In this document: piece after piece, positions 20,548-29,456 of the stretch
Layout: every line of letters begins with the position of its first letter
Position numbering within the stretch: the first letter of the stretch is position 1
From: an uncultured Clostridia bacterium
GTDB lineage: Bacteria > Bacillota > Clostridia > Christensenellales > CAG-138
Direction: 5' to 3'
DNA length: 64,000 nt
Assembly: GCA_946411635.1 (NCBI GenBank)
Contig: CAMKES010000002.1
Location: forward strand, 198,585 to 262,584
Position numbers and translations under genes: made by a program
Notes under the pieces: model-generated
Seen by the model: only the letters and a program-made list of their open reading frames with translations
What the model was told of the DNA's origin: nothing
The model's database searches: none

Positions 20548-22383
20548 TTATTTCGCACCGCACTCGACGCCTTCGAGGTCGTCGGAGTTGGTAAGAAGCA
20601 CCGCAACGGTATCGCTGTAGCCCGCCGCCTTGATCTTCTCGCGATCGAAGCGGATGAGCGGCTGACCGAGCTTGACTTCGTCGCCTTCCTTCACGAGGCA
20701 GGTAAAGCCGTCGCCCTGCATGTTGACGGTATCGACGCCGACGTGGATCAGCATTTCCATGCCGTTCGCCTCGATGCCGATCGCATGCTGGCTCTCCGCG
20801 ACCGAGCTGATCTTGCCGTCGAACGGCGCGACGACCAGTTCATCCTCGGGTTCGATGCCGACGCCGTCGCCGAGCACGCCGGAAGCAAAGGTGTCATCCG
20901 GGATCGCTTCGCGCGCAATGACGTTGCCGCGGACCGGCTGCATGACCGTGCCGGCCGCGCAGCGGATGACCGAGACCGTCGGAAGCTCCGGCAGTTTTTC
21001 GGGCTCCGGCGCCGCTTTCTCTTCCGGTTTGTCTTCTTTCCAGATGAAGATCGTCAGTACGAACGCAACGCCTGCCGCGATCAGCAGTTCCACCAGATAC
21101 AGCGGGATATTGTTGACCGCAGGAATCGCCGGAATGCCGGTAACGCCGTAAACCGGCGCGCCGAGTCCGAACAGTGCGCCGAACAGCGCGCCGACCGCGC
21201 CGCCCGCCATACCGCAGAGGAACGGCTTCATGAAGCGATAGTTAACGCCGAAGATCGCAGGCTCCGTGATGCCCAGGGACGCGGACAGCGACGCGGGCAG
21301 CGCAACGGATTTGGTTTTGGCGTTCTTGACCTTGATCGCAACCGCAAGGCACGCGCCGAACTGCGCGAAGTTTGCCGCGGATGCGATCGGCATCCAGGTA
21401 TTGAGACCCGTCTGCGCGATCATGCCCGCCTCAATGACGTTATACATATGGTGGAGTCCGAGGAAGACGGTCCACGGATAGATGGCGCCCATAACGGCCG
21501 CGCCGATCGTCGTGCCGGCAAGCCACTTCGCACCCGTCAGAACGTAGTTCTCAAGAATCGAGAAGACCGGTCCGATGATCGTGAACGTCGCAAACGCGGT
21601 GACCAGAACCGTCACGAGCGGCGTTACGAACAGATCGATCATTTCGGGAACAATCTTATGCAGACCTTTTTCCAGTTTTGACATCAGAAGTACGGCCAAT
21701 ATGACGGGAATGACGTGTCCCTGATAGCCGACCTGCTGGATCGGATAGAAGAAGATGTTCCATACCGGTATATTGGTCGCCGTACCGACATTCCAGGCGT
21801 TCAAAAGCGCGGGATGGACCATCATCAGACCGATGACGGCGCCGAGGAAGATGTTGCCTCCGAATACGCGCGCCGCGGAAACCGCAACGAGAACCGGCAG
21901 CAGCGCAAACGCGGTATTTGCAACGAGGTCCAGGAATGAGAACCAATCAGACTGTCCGAACGCCGGTGCAAACTTCGGGATCGCCTCGACGATACCCATC
22001 ATCAAACCGGATGCAACGATCGCAGGGAGGATCGGAACGAAAATGTCGCCCGGCGTCTTCAGAATCTTCTTCCACCACGGCATCTTGGACGCCGCGGCCG
22101 CTTTGACGTCCGCCTTCGTTGCGGCGGAGACGCCGGTGACGGCGAGGAATTCGTCATACACCTTGTTGACGGTCCCCGTGCCGATGATCAGCTGCAGCTG
22201 ACCGTTCGATTCGAACATGCCCTTGACGCCTTCGACGTCTTCGAGCGCCTTCTTGTCGAGTTTGCTGTTGTCTGCAATGACCAGACGAAGCCGGGTCGCG
22301 CAGTGTGCCGCGCTGATGACGTTTGAGCCGCCGCCTATGTATTTGGCGATCTCTTCAGCGCACTTGCGGTAATCCAGTGCCAT
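20548..22383 (-). CDS. PTS EIIBCA, sucrose/beta-glucoside family
   Basis: EIIB VISAAHCATRLRLV, EIIC GITEPAIFGVNYR, EIIA MLIHVGVDTVNMQG. Confidence 0.92.
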   Translation of the reverse strand: MALDYRKCAEEIAKYIGGGSNVISAAHCATRLRLVIADNSKLDKKALEDVEGVKGMFESNGQLQLIIGTGTVNKVYDEFLAVTGVSAATKADVKAAAASKMPWWKKILKTPGDIFVPILPAIVASGLMMGIVEAIPKFAPAFGQSDWFSFLDLVANTAFALLPVLVAVSAARVFGGNIFLGAVIGLMMVHPALLNAWNVGTATNIPVWNIFFYPIQQVGYQGHVIPVILAVLLMSKLEKGLHKIVPEMIDLFVTPLVTVLVTAFATFTIIGPVFSILENYVLTGAKWLAGTTIGAAVMGAIYPWTVFLGLHHMYNVIEAGMIAQTGLNTWMPIASAANFAQFGACLAVAIKVKNAKTKSVALPASLSASLGITEPAIFGVNYRFMKPFLCGMAGGAVGALFGALFGLGAPVYGVTGIPAIPAVNNIPLYLVELLIAAGVAFVLTIFIWKEDKPEEKAAPEPEKLPELPTVSVIRCAAGTVMQPVRGNVIAREAIPDDTFASGVLGDGVGIEPEDELVVAPFDGKISSVAESQHAIGIEANGMEMLIHVGVDTVNMQGDGFTCLVKEGDEVKLGQPLIRFDREKIKAAGYSDTVAVLLTNSDDLEGVECGAK

Positions 22384-22572
22384 AGACTCTTTACCCCCTG
22401 TTTATTTCAAACCTTCTCCGAAATCGGAAAGATTTGTATCCTTATACATTATACCGTATGTTCTCTCAAAACGCAAACCTATTTTCCGTCTGCGCGAAAA
22501 GTTTTCTTTCGGTTTCTTTCCGCTTTTCTTTTGTTCCCGTCCGTGCTATACTGAAACCGGAAAGGAGCGCGT

Positions 22573-22872
22573 ATGACGGACAATCCCGACAAGCAGATCC
22601 GGTGGCATATCCTGTTCGAGGGCGACGTGCAGTTCGTCGGCTTCCGGTATACCGCGCGCCTTCTTGCGCGGAAGTACGGTCTGACCGGCTGGGTCAGAAA
22701 CCTGCCGGACGGACGCGTGGAGCTCGAAGCGCAGGGCGGGATCGTCGACCTGCGCCGGTTCCTTCTGCAGATCAAAAGCCAGCCGCACATCCACGTCGCG
22801 CGCTATACGATCACGGCGGTCCGACCGGACCCGCTTGAACGGCGGTTTTCGGTGCGCGGGATCACGGAATGA
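22573..22872 (+). CDS. Acylphosphatase
   Basis: GDVQFVGFRYTARLLARKYGLTGWVRNLPDGRVELEAQG. Confidence 0.9.
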   Translation: MTDNPDKQIRWHILFEGDVQFVGFRYTARLLARKYGLTGWVRNLPDGRVELEAQGGIVDLRRFLLQIKSQPHIHVARYTITAVRPDPLERRFSVRGITE

Positions 22873-22873
22873 C

Positions 22874-22905
22874 AAAAGGACTGCAAACGCAGTCCTTTTC
22901 TTTTT
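22874..22905. terminator. Intrinsic terminator between convergent genes
   Basis: aaaaggactgcaaacgcagtccttttcttttt. Confidence 0.75.
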
Positions 22906-23728
22906 AAATCAGTCCGAGCTGTTCGAACGCGATCGCAAGCCCGTCCGCGTCCACCGCGGGGCAGACGATATCGCTCACTTCCTTGAGTTTCGGGCTTCCG
23001 TTGTCCATGCAGACGGACGTGCCGACGGTCTCGATCATCTCAAGATCGTTCATGCTGTCGCCGAAACCGATCGTATCCCCGATCGCGACACCGCAGGCGT
23101 CCGCAACGATGCGCACGCCTCTGCCCTTGTCGAAGCTGCGGTTGATCAGTTCGCCGTTCAGGCAGTGATGCGCGGCAACGTCCTGCACGACGAATTTGAA
23201 ATCCTTTTCAAGCGCGGCGCGCGCAGGCTCCAGCTGCTTTGCCTCGGTGCACATGAACACGATCTTATAGACCGGACGGCCGTCGTATTCGTGCATGGGC
23301 AGAATGTTGAGCTCCTCTGCAAGCGCCTTGCGCCAGCGCACGAGCTCGCTGTTGCCCTCCCCCGCGCTCGCCAGAAAATCGCCGAGGTCCTCGTCGCCCC
23401 AGGTCGCGTCCTTCGCTTCGATCGTGCGGAACACGCCGTTTTCCTTCAGGAGCCGCATGCCGGTCTCAAGCTGTTCCGGCGTCATCGGGCAGTCGAACAG
23501 CACCCTGTCGCCCATGAACACGTAGCCGCCCGCCGCGGCGACCGCGCCCTCGAATCCGAGCGCAAGCACCGGCGCGAGCATGGCGGGATTACGTCCCGTG
23601 CAGAGAAACACCTTGTGCCCGTTTTTCTGCGCCGCGCGGATCGCGCGCATCGCGCTTTCGGGCGGCGTGTTGCTGCCCGCGGGGGTCAGCGTGCCGTCGA
23701 TGTCCAGAAAGATCAGTTTTCGGTTCAT
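22904..23728 (-). CDS. HAD-superfamily (Cof-like) hydrolase
   Basis: LIFLDIDGTLTPAGS, FLCTGRN, IGFGDSMNDLEMI. Confidence 0.92.
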   Translation of the reverse strand: MNRKLIFLDIDGTLTPAGSNTPPESAMRAIRAAQKNGHKVFLCTGRNPAMLAPVLALGFEGAVAAAGGYVFMGDRVLFDCPMTPEQLETGMRLLKENGVFRTIEAKDATWGDEDLGDFLASAGEGNSELVRWRKALAEELNILPMHEYDGRPVYKIVFMCTEAKQLEPARAALEKDFKFVVQDVAAHHCLNGELINRSFDKGRGVRIVADACGVAIGDTIGFGDSMNDLEMIETVGTSVCMDNGSPKLKEVSDIVCPAVDADGLAIAFEQLGLI

Positions 23729-23741
23729 ATCGTTCCTCCGT

Positions 23742-25592
23742 TCACAGCGTTTGCCAAAGCCAGACGTAGCCGCCCGCCGGAAGCGTGACCGCGCCCGCGT
23801 CGCGCCGTCCGCCGGTGATCAGATCCGTAAAGAGGCTCAGATCCTGCACCCACGCGATCTGCTGTTCGTCGGAAAAATTGAACAGCGCGATCAGCTTTTC
23901 TTTTTGATAATAGCGTCCGATGCCGAGCACGTGATCGTTGTGCGTTTCGACCGCCCACGTATCCGCCGCGTCGTCGAACACGCGGTACTGCGCCCGCAGT
24001 TCCTCCTGCCGCTTGATCGCGCGGAACACGCGTCCTTCGGTCGAGGTCTTCATCGTTCTGCGCCGCGCCTTTTTCCAGTCCAGCGCGCCGCGGTGCAGAT
24101 ACCGGCTGTCCTCCGCTTTCAGCGGATCGTCGTGATAGCCGTAATCGTTGAGCTGCGCGATCTCGTCGCCGCTGTACAGCACCGGAACGCCGCTCATCGT
24201 GAACATCAGCGCGTGCAGCATGTTGTCGCGGCGGATCGCATCCGACAGCGCCGCCTTGTCGCCCGACCGTTCCGCCGCCTCGATGCCGCAGAGCGACGCG
24301 GTCGTGCCGCAAAGCCGCGCGTCGCCGAGCCGCGGGTCGTCGTTGTACAGTTCGCCGTTCGCGAAGCTTCCCTGCCACCTGCCGGTCAGATAGTCGTTCA
24401 GGAACTTCTTGTGCGGGATCTCCTCCTGCCCGAATCCGCGCAGGAAGCCGTAGTCCAGTCCCCAGCCGATGTCGTCGTGACAGCGGAGATAATTCAAAAA
24501 CGTGTATTCTTTCGGAAGCGCGAACACCTGCTCCATCTGATGCTTCAGGAGCCGTACGTCCTTCGTCGCGACCGTATGCCAGATCGACGCCATCGTCGTG
24601 ACGTTGTACAGAAGATGACACTCGGGCTTGTCGACCGTGCCGAAGTACGGAACGACCTTGCTGGGCTCCATCACGACCTCTCCCAGAAGCAGCGTGCCGG
24701 GGCAGACGATCTCGCAGACCATGCGCATGATGCGCACGAGCGTATGGACCTCCTTCAGGTTGCGGCACTGCGTGCCGAGCGCTTTCCAGATATACGGGAC
24801 GGCGTCGAGCCGGATGATGTCCACGCCGTGGTTGCACAGGAACAGCATGTTGTCCGTCATGTCGTTGAATACGGTCGGATTCGCGTAGTTCAGATCCCAC
24901 TGATACGGATAGAACGTCGTCATAACGACCTTCTGCGCTTCCTCGCACCAGGTGAAGTTGCCCGGGGCCGTCGTCGGGAATACCTGCGGAACGGTCTGCT
25001 CGTACGCCTTCGGGATCTCCCAGTTGTCGTAGAAGAAATACCGGTCCTGATACGCCTTTTCACCGGCGCGCGCGCGTTTTGCCCATTCGTGGTCCTCACT
25101 CGTGTGATTCATCACGAAGTCCAGACACACGGCGATGCCGCGCTCGTGACACGCTTCGGACAGCGCAAGCAGATCGTCCATCGTGCCGAGCTCCGGCTGC
25201 ACTTTCCGGAAATCGCTGACCGCGTATCCGCCGTCGCTGCGTCCCTTCGGACTTTCCAGAAGCGGCATCAGATGCAGATAATTGACTCCGCAGTCGGTGA
25301 TGTAATCGATCCGCTCCTTTACGCCCTTCAGCGTTCCGGCGAACGCGTTGACGTACATCAGCATGCCGACCAGGTCGTGCCCGCGGTACCATTCGGGATA
25401 CTCCTCCCGCGCGCGGTCCATGTTTTTCAGCGATTCGGGGCGCGCTTCATATGCGCGATAGAGCATATCGACGAAATAGCGATACGCCTTCATGTCGTTG
25501 TGGTACAGCTCGCAGTAGAGCCATTTCAGCTCATCCTCGCGGAGAACGTACCGTTTTGTAAACTCCTGTGTCCAGTGCTCGCGTTCCGTCAT
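23742..25592 (-). CDS. GH13 amylosucrase-like alpha-glucan/sucrose enzyme
   Basis: HDLVGMLMYVNAFAGTLKGVKERIDYITDCGVNYLHLMPLLESPKGRSDGGYAVSDF, VCLDFVMNHTSEDHEWA, GVDIIRLDAVPYIWK, RCHDDIGWG. Confidence 0.85.
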   Translation of the reverse strand: MTEREHWTQEFTKRYVLREDELKWLYCELYHNDMKAYRYFVDMLYRAYEARPESLKNMDRAREEYPEWYRGHDLVGMLMYVNAFAGTLKGVKERIDYITDCGVNYLHLMPLLESPKGRSDGGYAVSDFRKVQPELGTMDDLLALSEACHERGIAVCLDFVMNHTSEDHEWAKRARAGEKAYQDRYFFYDNWEIPKAYEQTVPQVFPTTAPGNFTWCEEAQKVVMTTFYPYQWDLNYANPTVFNDMTDNMLFLCNHGVDIIRLDAVPYIWKALGTQCRNLKEVHTLVRIMRMVCEIVCPGTLLLGEVVMEPSKVVPYFGTVDKPECHLLYNVTTMASIWHTVATKDVRLLKHQMEQVFALPKEYTFLNYLRCHDDIGWGLDYGFLRGFGQEEIPHKKFLNDYLTGRWQGSFANGELYNDDPRLGDARLCGTTASLCGIEAAERSGDKAALSDAIRRDNMLHALMFTMSGVPVLYSGDEIAQLNDYGYHDDPLKAEDSRYLHRGALDWKKARRRTMKTSTEGRVFRAIKRQEELRAQYRVFDDAADTWAVETHNDHVLGIGRYYQKEKLIALFNFSDEQQIAWVQDLSLFTDLITGGRRDAGAVTLPAGGYVWLWQTL

Positions 25593-25596
25593 CGTT

Positions 25597-26535
25597 TCAT
25601 TCCTCCGTAAGCTCGTCCTCTGTGGGCATGGCGGGGATCGCGCCGGGACGGCTTGCCGTGATCGAAGCCGCGCGGTTCGCATAGCGCACGAAGCGTTCGA
25701 TCCGTTCCGGCGTCAGTCCCGTCAGTCCGCCGTGTTTTGCAATGCGGCTCACGAACGCGCCGAAGAACGTGTCGCCCGCGCCGTTCGTGTCCGCAACCTT
25801 TACTCTGAATCCGGGAACCGTGCCGGAATCCGGTCCGTATCGCCAGTAAGCGCCGTTTGCGCCGAGCGTAACAAGCGCAAGCTTCACGCCGCGGTCCAAA
25901 AGCGCCTGCGCGGCCTCTTCGGCGCGTTCACGCCCCGTCAGAAGGCGCGTTTCCTCCTCGCTGAGCTTCACGACGTCGCAGAGCGGCAGCACCGAGCGCA
26001 TGATCTCGATCGCTTCCGCTTCGCTGTTCCACAGCGATGCGCGGTAGTTCGGGTCATACGTGATCAGCGCGCCGTTTTCCTTTGCGCGGCGCACCGCCGA
26101 AACGATCGTATCCCGGCATGCGGCCGCCGCCAGCGAAACGCTGCCGAAATGCAGGATCTCCGCATGCGAGACCGCTTCCAGCGCGCGCGCACGGTCGATC
26201 TGCGTGTCCGCGCCCGGTTTTCTGCAGAACGTGAAGCTGCGTTCTCCGTGCGCGTCGACGGTCACGACGGCAAGCGTCGTATCGGCGCGGTCGGTGACCT
26301 GCAGACCGTCCGCATCGACGCCGTACCGCAGCAGCGTAGTCTTCAGGATCGCGCCGAACGGATCGTTTCCGACGCAGCCGACGAAGGCCGTTTCCACACC
26401 GAGCTTTCGCGCGGCGACCGCAAGATTCGCGGGCGCGCCGCCCGGGATGGCCGCAAAGATCGCGTTTCCGTTCGCATCCGTTCCGGTCTGCGTCATGTCG
26501 ATCAGGATCTCTCCGATGGTCATAATCCGCATCAA
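25597..26535 (-). CDS. PfkB-family carbohydrate kinase (fructokinase-like)
   Basis: MTIGEILIDMT, PGGAPANLAVAARKLG, VADTNGAGDTFFGAFVSRI. Confidence 0.9.
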   Translation of the reverse strand: MMRIMTIGEILIDMTQTGTDANGNAIFAAIPGGAPANLAVAARKLGVETAFVGCVGNDPFGAILKTTLLRYGVDADGLQVTDRADTTLAVVTVDAHGERSFTFCRKPGADTQIDRARALEAVSHAEILHFGSVSLAAAACRDTIVSAVRRAKENGALITYDPNYRASLWNSEAEAIEIMRSVLPLCDVVKLSEEETRLLTGRERAEEAAQALLDRGVKLALVTLGANGAYWRYGPDSGTVPGFRVKVADTNGAGDTFFGAFVSRIAKHGGLTGLTPERIERFVRYANRAASITASRPGAIPAMPTEDELTEE

Positions 26536-26579
26536 TGGTAACGTCCTTTCTTCGAGCGTCAGTTTGCTCTGTTACTGCC

Positions 26580-26608
26580 AGTATACTGTATCGGCGGAAC
26601 GATTGCAA
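26580..26608 (-). promoter_or_regulatory. Sigma70-type promoter for the fructokinase/amylosucrase operon
   Basis: TTGCAA-N17-TATACT on the minus strand; the -10 lies inside palindrome CAGTATACTG (26579-26588). Confidence 0.55.
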
Positions 26609-26658
26609 GATAAAACCTGACCGCCATGTGAATCCGCAGTTTGTTCACAATTATTTAT

Positions 26659-26687
26659 TTGACATTCTTCGTAAGAAAAGATAATAT
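26659..26687 (+). promoter_or_regulatory. Sigma70-type promoter upstream of the GntP permease
   Basis: TTGACA-N17-TAATAT. Confidence 0.65.
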
Positions 26688-26725
26688 AGGAAATGGAATA
26701 TAGTATTTCATAAGGAGGAGCATTT

Positions 26726-28105
26726 ATGACAGGTATTCCGCTTATCATTGCGTTCATTGTGGCAATTGCCGCGATGATCCTGCTCATATCGAAGCTGAAG
26801 GTCCACCCCTTCCTTGCGATCATGGGCATCTCTCTGCTGCTTGCGATCGTTGCGGGCATTCCGCTGACTGACATTCCCGGCATTATCGGCGCAGGGTTCT
26901 CCGGAACGTTTACGTCGATCGGTATCGTCATCATTCTCGGTGCGTTCATCGGAACCATTCTCGAGAAGACGGGCGCGGCACTGAAGCTGGCCGATATGGT
27001 CATTAAAGTCGTCGGCGAAAAGCGTCCGGACCTCGCAGTCGAACTGATGGGCTGGGTCGTTTCCATCCCGGTCTTCTGCGACAGCGGTTTCGTCATTCTG
27101 AACCCGATCCGCAAAGCGCTTGCAAAACGTACGGGGGTATCGAGCGTTGCGATGACGGTTTGTCTCTCCGCAGGTCTTTATATTTCGCACGTGTTCATCC
27201 CGCCGACACCCGGCCCGATTGCCGCGGCAAATACGCTCGGCGTAGGTGACAATCTGCTGCTGGTCATCGGTATCGGCGCGCTGTGCTCGATCTTCCCGCT
27301 GATCGCCGGTTTCTTCTATGCGAAGTTCATCGGCAAGAAGATCAAGAGCGCGGACGAAACCACCGACAACGGCGAAGTCGTCAAGACGTATGAGGAGCTC
27401 AAGGCGGAATACGGCAAGCTTCCGAACGGCTTCAACGCACTCGCTCCCTTGATCGTCCCGATCCTCCTGATGGCAATTTCCTCCATCGTTTCGATGGTCG
27501 GCGTAGGCGAGAATCCCTCTGAATTTGTCATCAACCTCAGCAAATTCTTCACCTTCCTCGGCACCCCGATCATGGCACTTGCCGTCGGCGCGATTCTGGC
27601 AATCATCCAGCTGTTCACCGCAAAGAAGGGCAAGGAATTCTACAACCTCACCAACGAAACGCTCAAGACCGTCGGTCCGATCCTGTTCGTGACCGCGGCG
27701 GGCGGCGTGCTCGGCAAGGTCATCGCATCGTCCGATATGGTGAACTTCATCACCCAGCATGCAAACGTCTTCCAGGCGATCGGCATCTTCTTCCCCTTCA
27801 TCCTTGCCGCGATCCTCAAGAGCGCGCAGGGTTCCTCCACGGTTGCGATCACGACCTCTGCGGGTATTATTGCACCGCTTCTCGGCGTACTCGGTATTGC
27901 TACGCCGATTGAGATCGCGCTCGTCGTTATGGCGATCGGCGCCGGCGCAATGACCGTGTCCCACGCAAACGACAGCTACTTCTGGGTCGTCACGAACTTC
28001 GGTGAGATGACGCCGGAACAGGGCTACCGGACGCAGACGCTGATGACGCTCGTCATCGGTATTGCTGCAATGGTTGAGATCTTCATCCTCAGCCTGATCT
28101 TCTGA
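26726..28105 (+). CDS. GntP-family permease (gluconate/glycerate type)
   Basis: 460-aa polytopic protein; HPFLAIMGISLLLAI, AGLYISHVFIPPTPGPIAAANTLG, AQGSSTVAITTSAGI, VSHANDSYFWVV. Confidence 0.9.
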   Translation: MTGIPLIIAFIVAIAAMILLISKLKVHPFLAIMGISLLLAIVAGIPLTDIPGIIGAGFSGTFTSIGIVIILGAFIGTILEKTGAALKLADMVIKVVGEKRPDLAVELMGWVVSIPVFCDSGFVILNPIRKALAKRTGVSSVAMTVCLSAGLYISHVFIPPTPGPIAAANTLGVGDNLLLVIGIGALCSIFPLIAGFFYAKFIGKKIKSADETTDNGEVVKTYEELKAEYGKLPNGFNALAPLIVPILLMAISSIVSMVGVGENPSEFVINLSKFFTFLGTPIMALAVGAILAIIQLFTAKKGKEFYNLTNETLKTVGPILFVTAAGGVLGKVIASSDMVNFITQHANVFQAIGIFFPFILAAILKSAQGSSTVAITTSAGIIAPLLGVLGIATPIEIALVVMAIGAGAMTVSHANDSYFWVVTNFGEMTPEQGYRTQTLMTLVIGIAAMVEIFILSLIF

Positions 28106-28115
28106 TTGAATCACG

Positions 28116-28150
28116 AAGCGCGCTGTCAAGTCCGGCAGCGCGCTTTTTTA
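28116..28150 (+). terminator. Terminator-like hairpin between permease and glycerate kinase
   Basis: aagcgcgctg...cagcgcgctttttta. Confidence 0.6.
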
Positions 28151-28163
28151 ACAGGAGGATACT

Positions 28164-29399
28164 ATGAATCAATTGCTGCGATCCCACGCGGATCAGATCG
28201 TGAAGGAAGCGATCGCCGCCGTGCAGCCGGACGCCGCCGTACAGCGTGCGCTTGAGAAAATGGTCTTCCCCGGGCGCGTTCTGCTCGTTGCGGCGGGCAA
28301 AGCCGCCTGGCAGATGGCAAAAGCCGCTTCCGACGCGCTGAAAAGCCGCATCGAGAAGGGCGTCGTCGTGACCAAATACGGACACGTCATGGGACCGATC
28401 GCCAATTTCGACTGCTTTGAGGCCGGTCATCCCGTTCCCGACGAGAACTCTTTCAAAGGCACGCAGGCGGCGCTGGACCTCGTTTCGGATCTTTCCGAGC
28501 AGGACACCGTTCTGTTCCTGCTGTCCGGCGGCGGCAGCGCGCTGTTTGAAAAGCCGCTGGTCCCCGCGGAGGAGCTTCAGGACGTCACGGGACAGCTGCT
28601 GGCCTGCGGTGCGGACATCACCGAGATCAACACGATCCGCAAGCGCCTGTCGCAGGTCAAGGGCGGACGGTTTGCGCAGATCTGCTGGCCCGCCAGAGTC
28701 GAAGCCGTCATTCTTTCGGATATCCTCGGCGATCCGCTCGACATGATCGCGTCCGGTCCCGCCTGCCCCGATTCCTCCACCGCGGAGGACGCACAGCGCA
28801 TTGCGAACAAGTATAACCTGAAAATGAGTGAGCCGACGCGCGCGTTGCTGGCGATCGAAACGCCGAAGGTGCTGAACAACGTCCGCTCGCAGATCAACGG
28901 CAGCGTGCGCGAACTGTGCGCGGCCGCGGCGAAGACCTGCGTTCGTCTCGGATACACGCCGGTGCTTCTGACCGATCAGCTCTGCTGCCAGGCCAAGGAA
29001 GCGGGCAGCTTCCTCGCGTCGATCCTGAAGACGCACGCACTGGACGGACAGTCGCTCGCGTTCATCGCAGGCGGCGAGACGGTCGTCAAGCTTGTCGGCA
29101 AAGGACTCGGCGGACGCAATCAGGAGATCGCGCTTGCGGCGGCGGCCGGCATCGGCGGCATGCCGAACGCGGCGGTGTTCTCGGTCGGCAGCGACGGAAC
29201 CGACGGACCGACCGACGCGGCCGGCGGTTACGCGGACGGCGACACGGTCGCGGAGCTCGCGATGCACGGTCTTACCGTGGATGCGGTCCTTGCGCAGAAC
29301 GACGCCTATCACGCGCTGGAAAAGACCGGCGGTCTGATCATGACCGGTCCGACCGGCACGAACGTCAACGACGTCGCCGTCGCTCTGCTGCACGCCTGA
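28164..29399 (+). CDS. Glycerate 2-kinase (MOFRL/DUF4147 family)
   Basis: VLLVAAGKAAWQMAKAA, LFLLSGGGSALFEKP, INTIRKRLSQVKGGR, GGETVVKLVGKGLGGRNQEIAL, GSDGTDGPTDAAGG. Confidence 0.92.
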   Translation: MNQLLRSHADQIVKEAIAAVQPDAAVQRALEKMVFPGRVLLVAAGKAAWQMAKAASDALKSRIEKGVVVTKYGHVMGPIANFDCFEAGHPVPDENSFKGTQAALDLVSDLSEQDTVLFLLSGGGSALFEKPLVPAEELQDVTGQLLACGADITEINTIRKRLSQVKGGRFAQICWPARVEAVILSDILGDPLDMIASGPACPDSSTAEDAQRIANKYNLKMSEPTRALLAIETPKVLNNVRSQINGSVRELCAAAAKTCVRLGYTPVLLTDQLCCQAKEAGSFLASILKTHALDGQSLAFIAGGETVVKLVGKGLGGRNQEIALAAAAGIGGMPNAAVFSVGSDGTDGPTDAAGGYADGDTVAELAMHGLTVDAVLAQNDAYHALEKTGGLIMTGPTGTNVNDVAVALLHA

Positions 29400-29416
29400 C
29401 AAAACGGATCCCGATC

Positions 29417-29447
29417 AAAAAAAGCACGCTTTCGCGTGCTTTTTTTC
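29417..29447. terminator. Intrinsic terminator between convergent genes
   Basis: aaaaaaagcacgctttcgcgtgcttttttt. Confidence 0.8.
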
Positions 29448-29456
29448 ATTCGACTC

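Noticed and set aside
26708-28129. 473-aa minus-strand ORF opposite the GntP permease
   Set aside because: Antisense to a clear permease; low-complexity charged composition.
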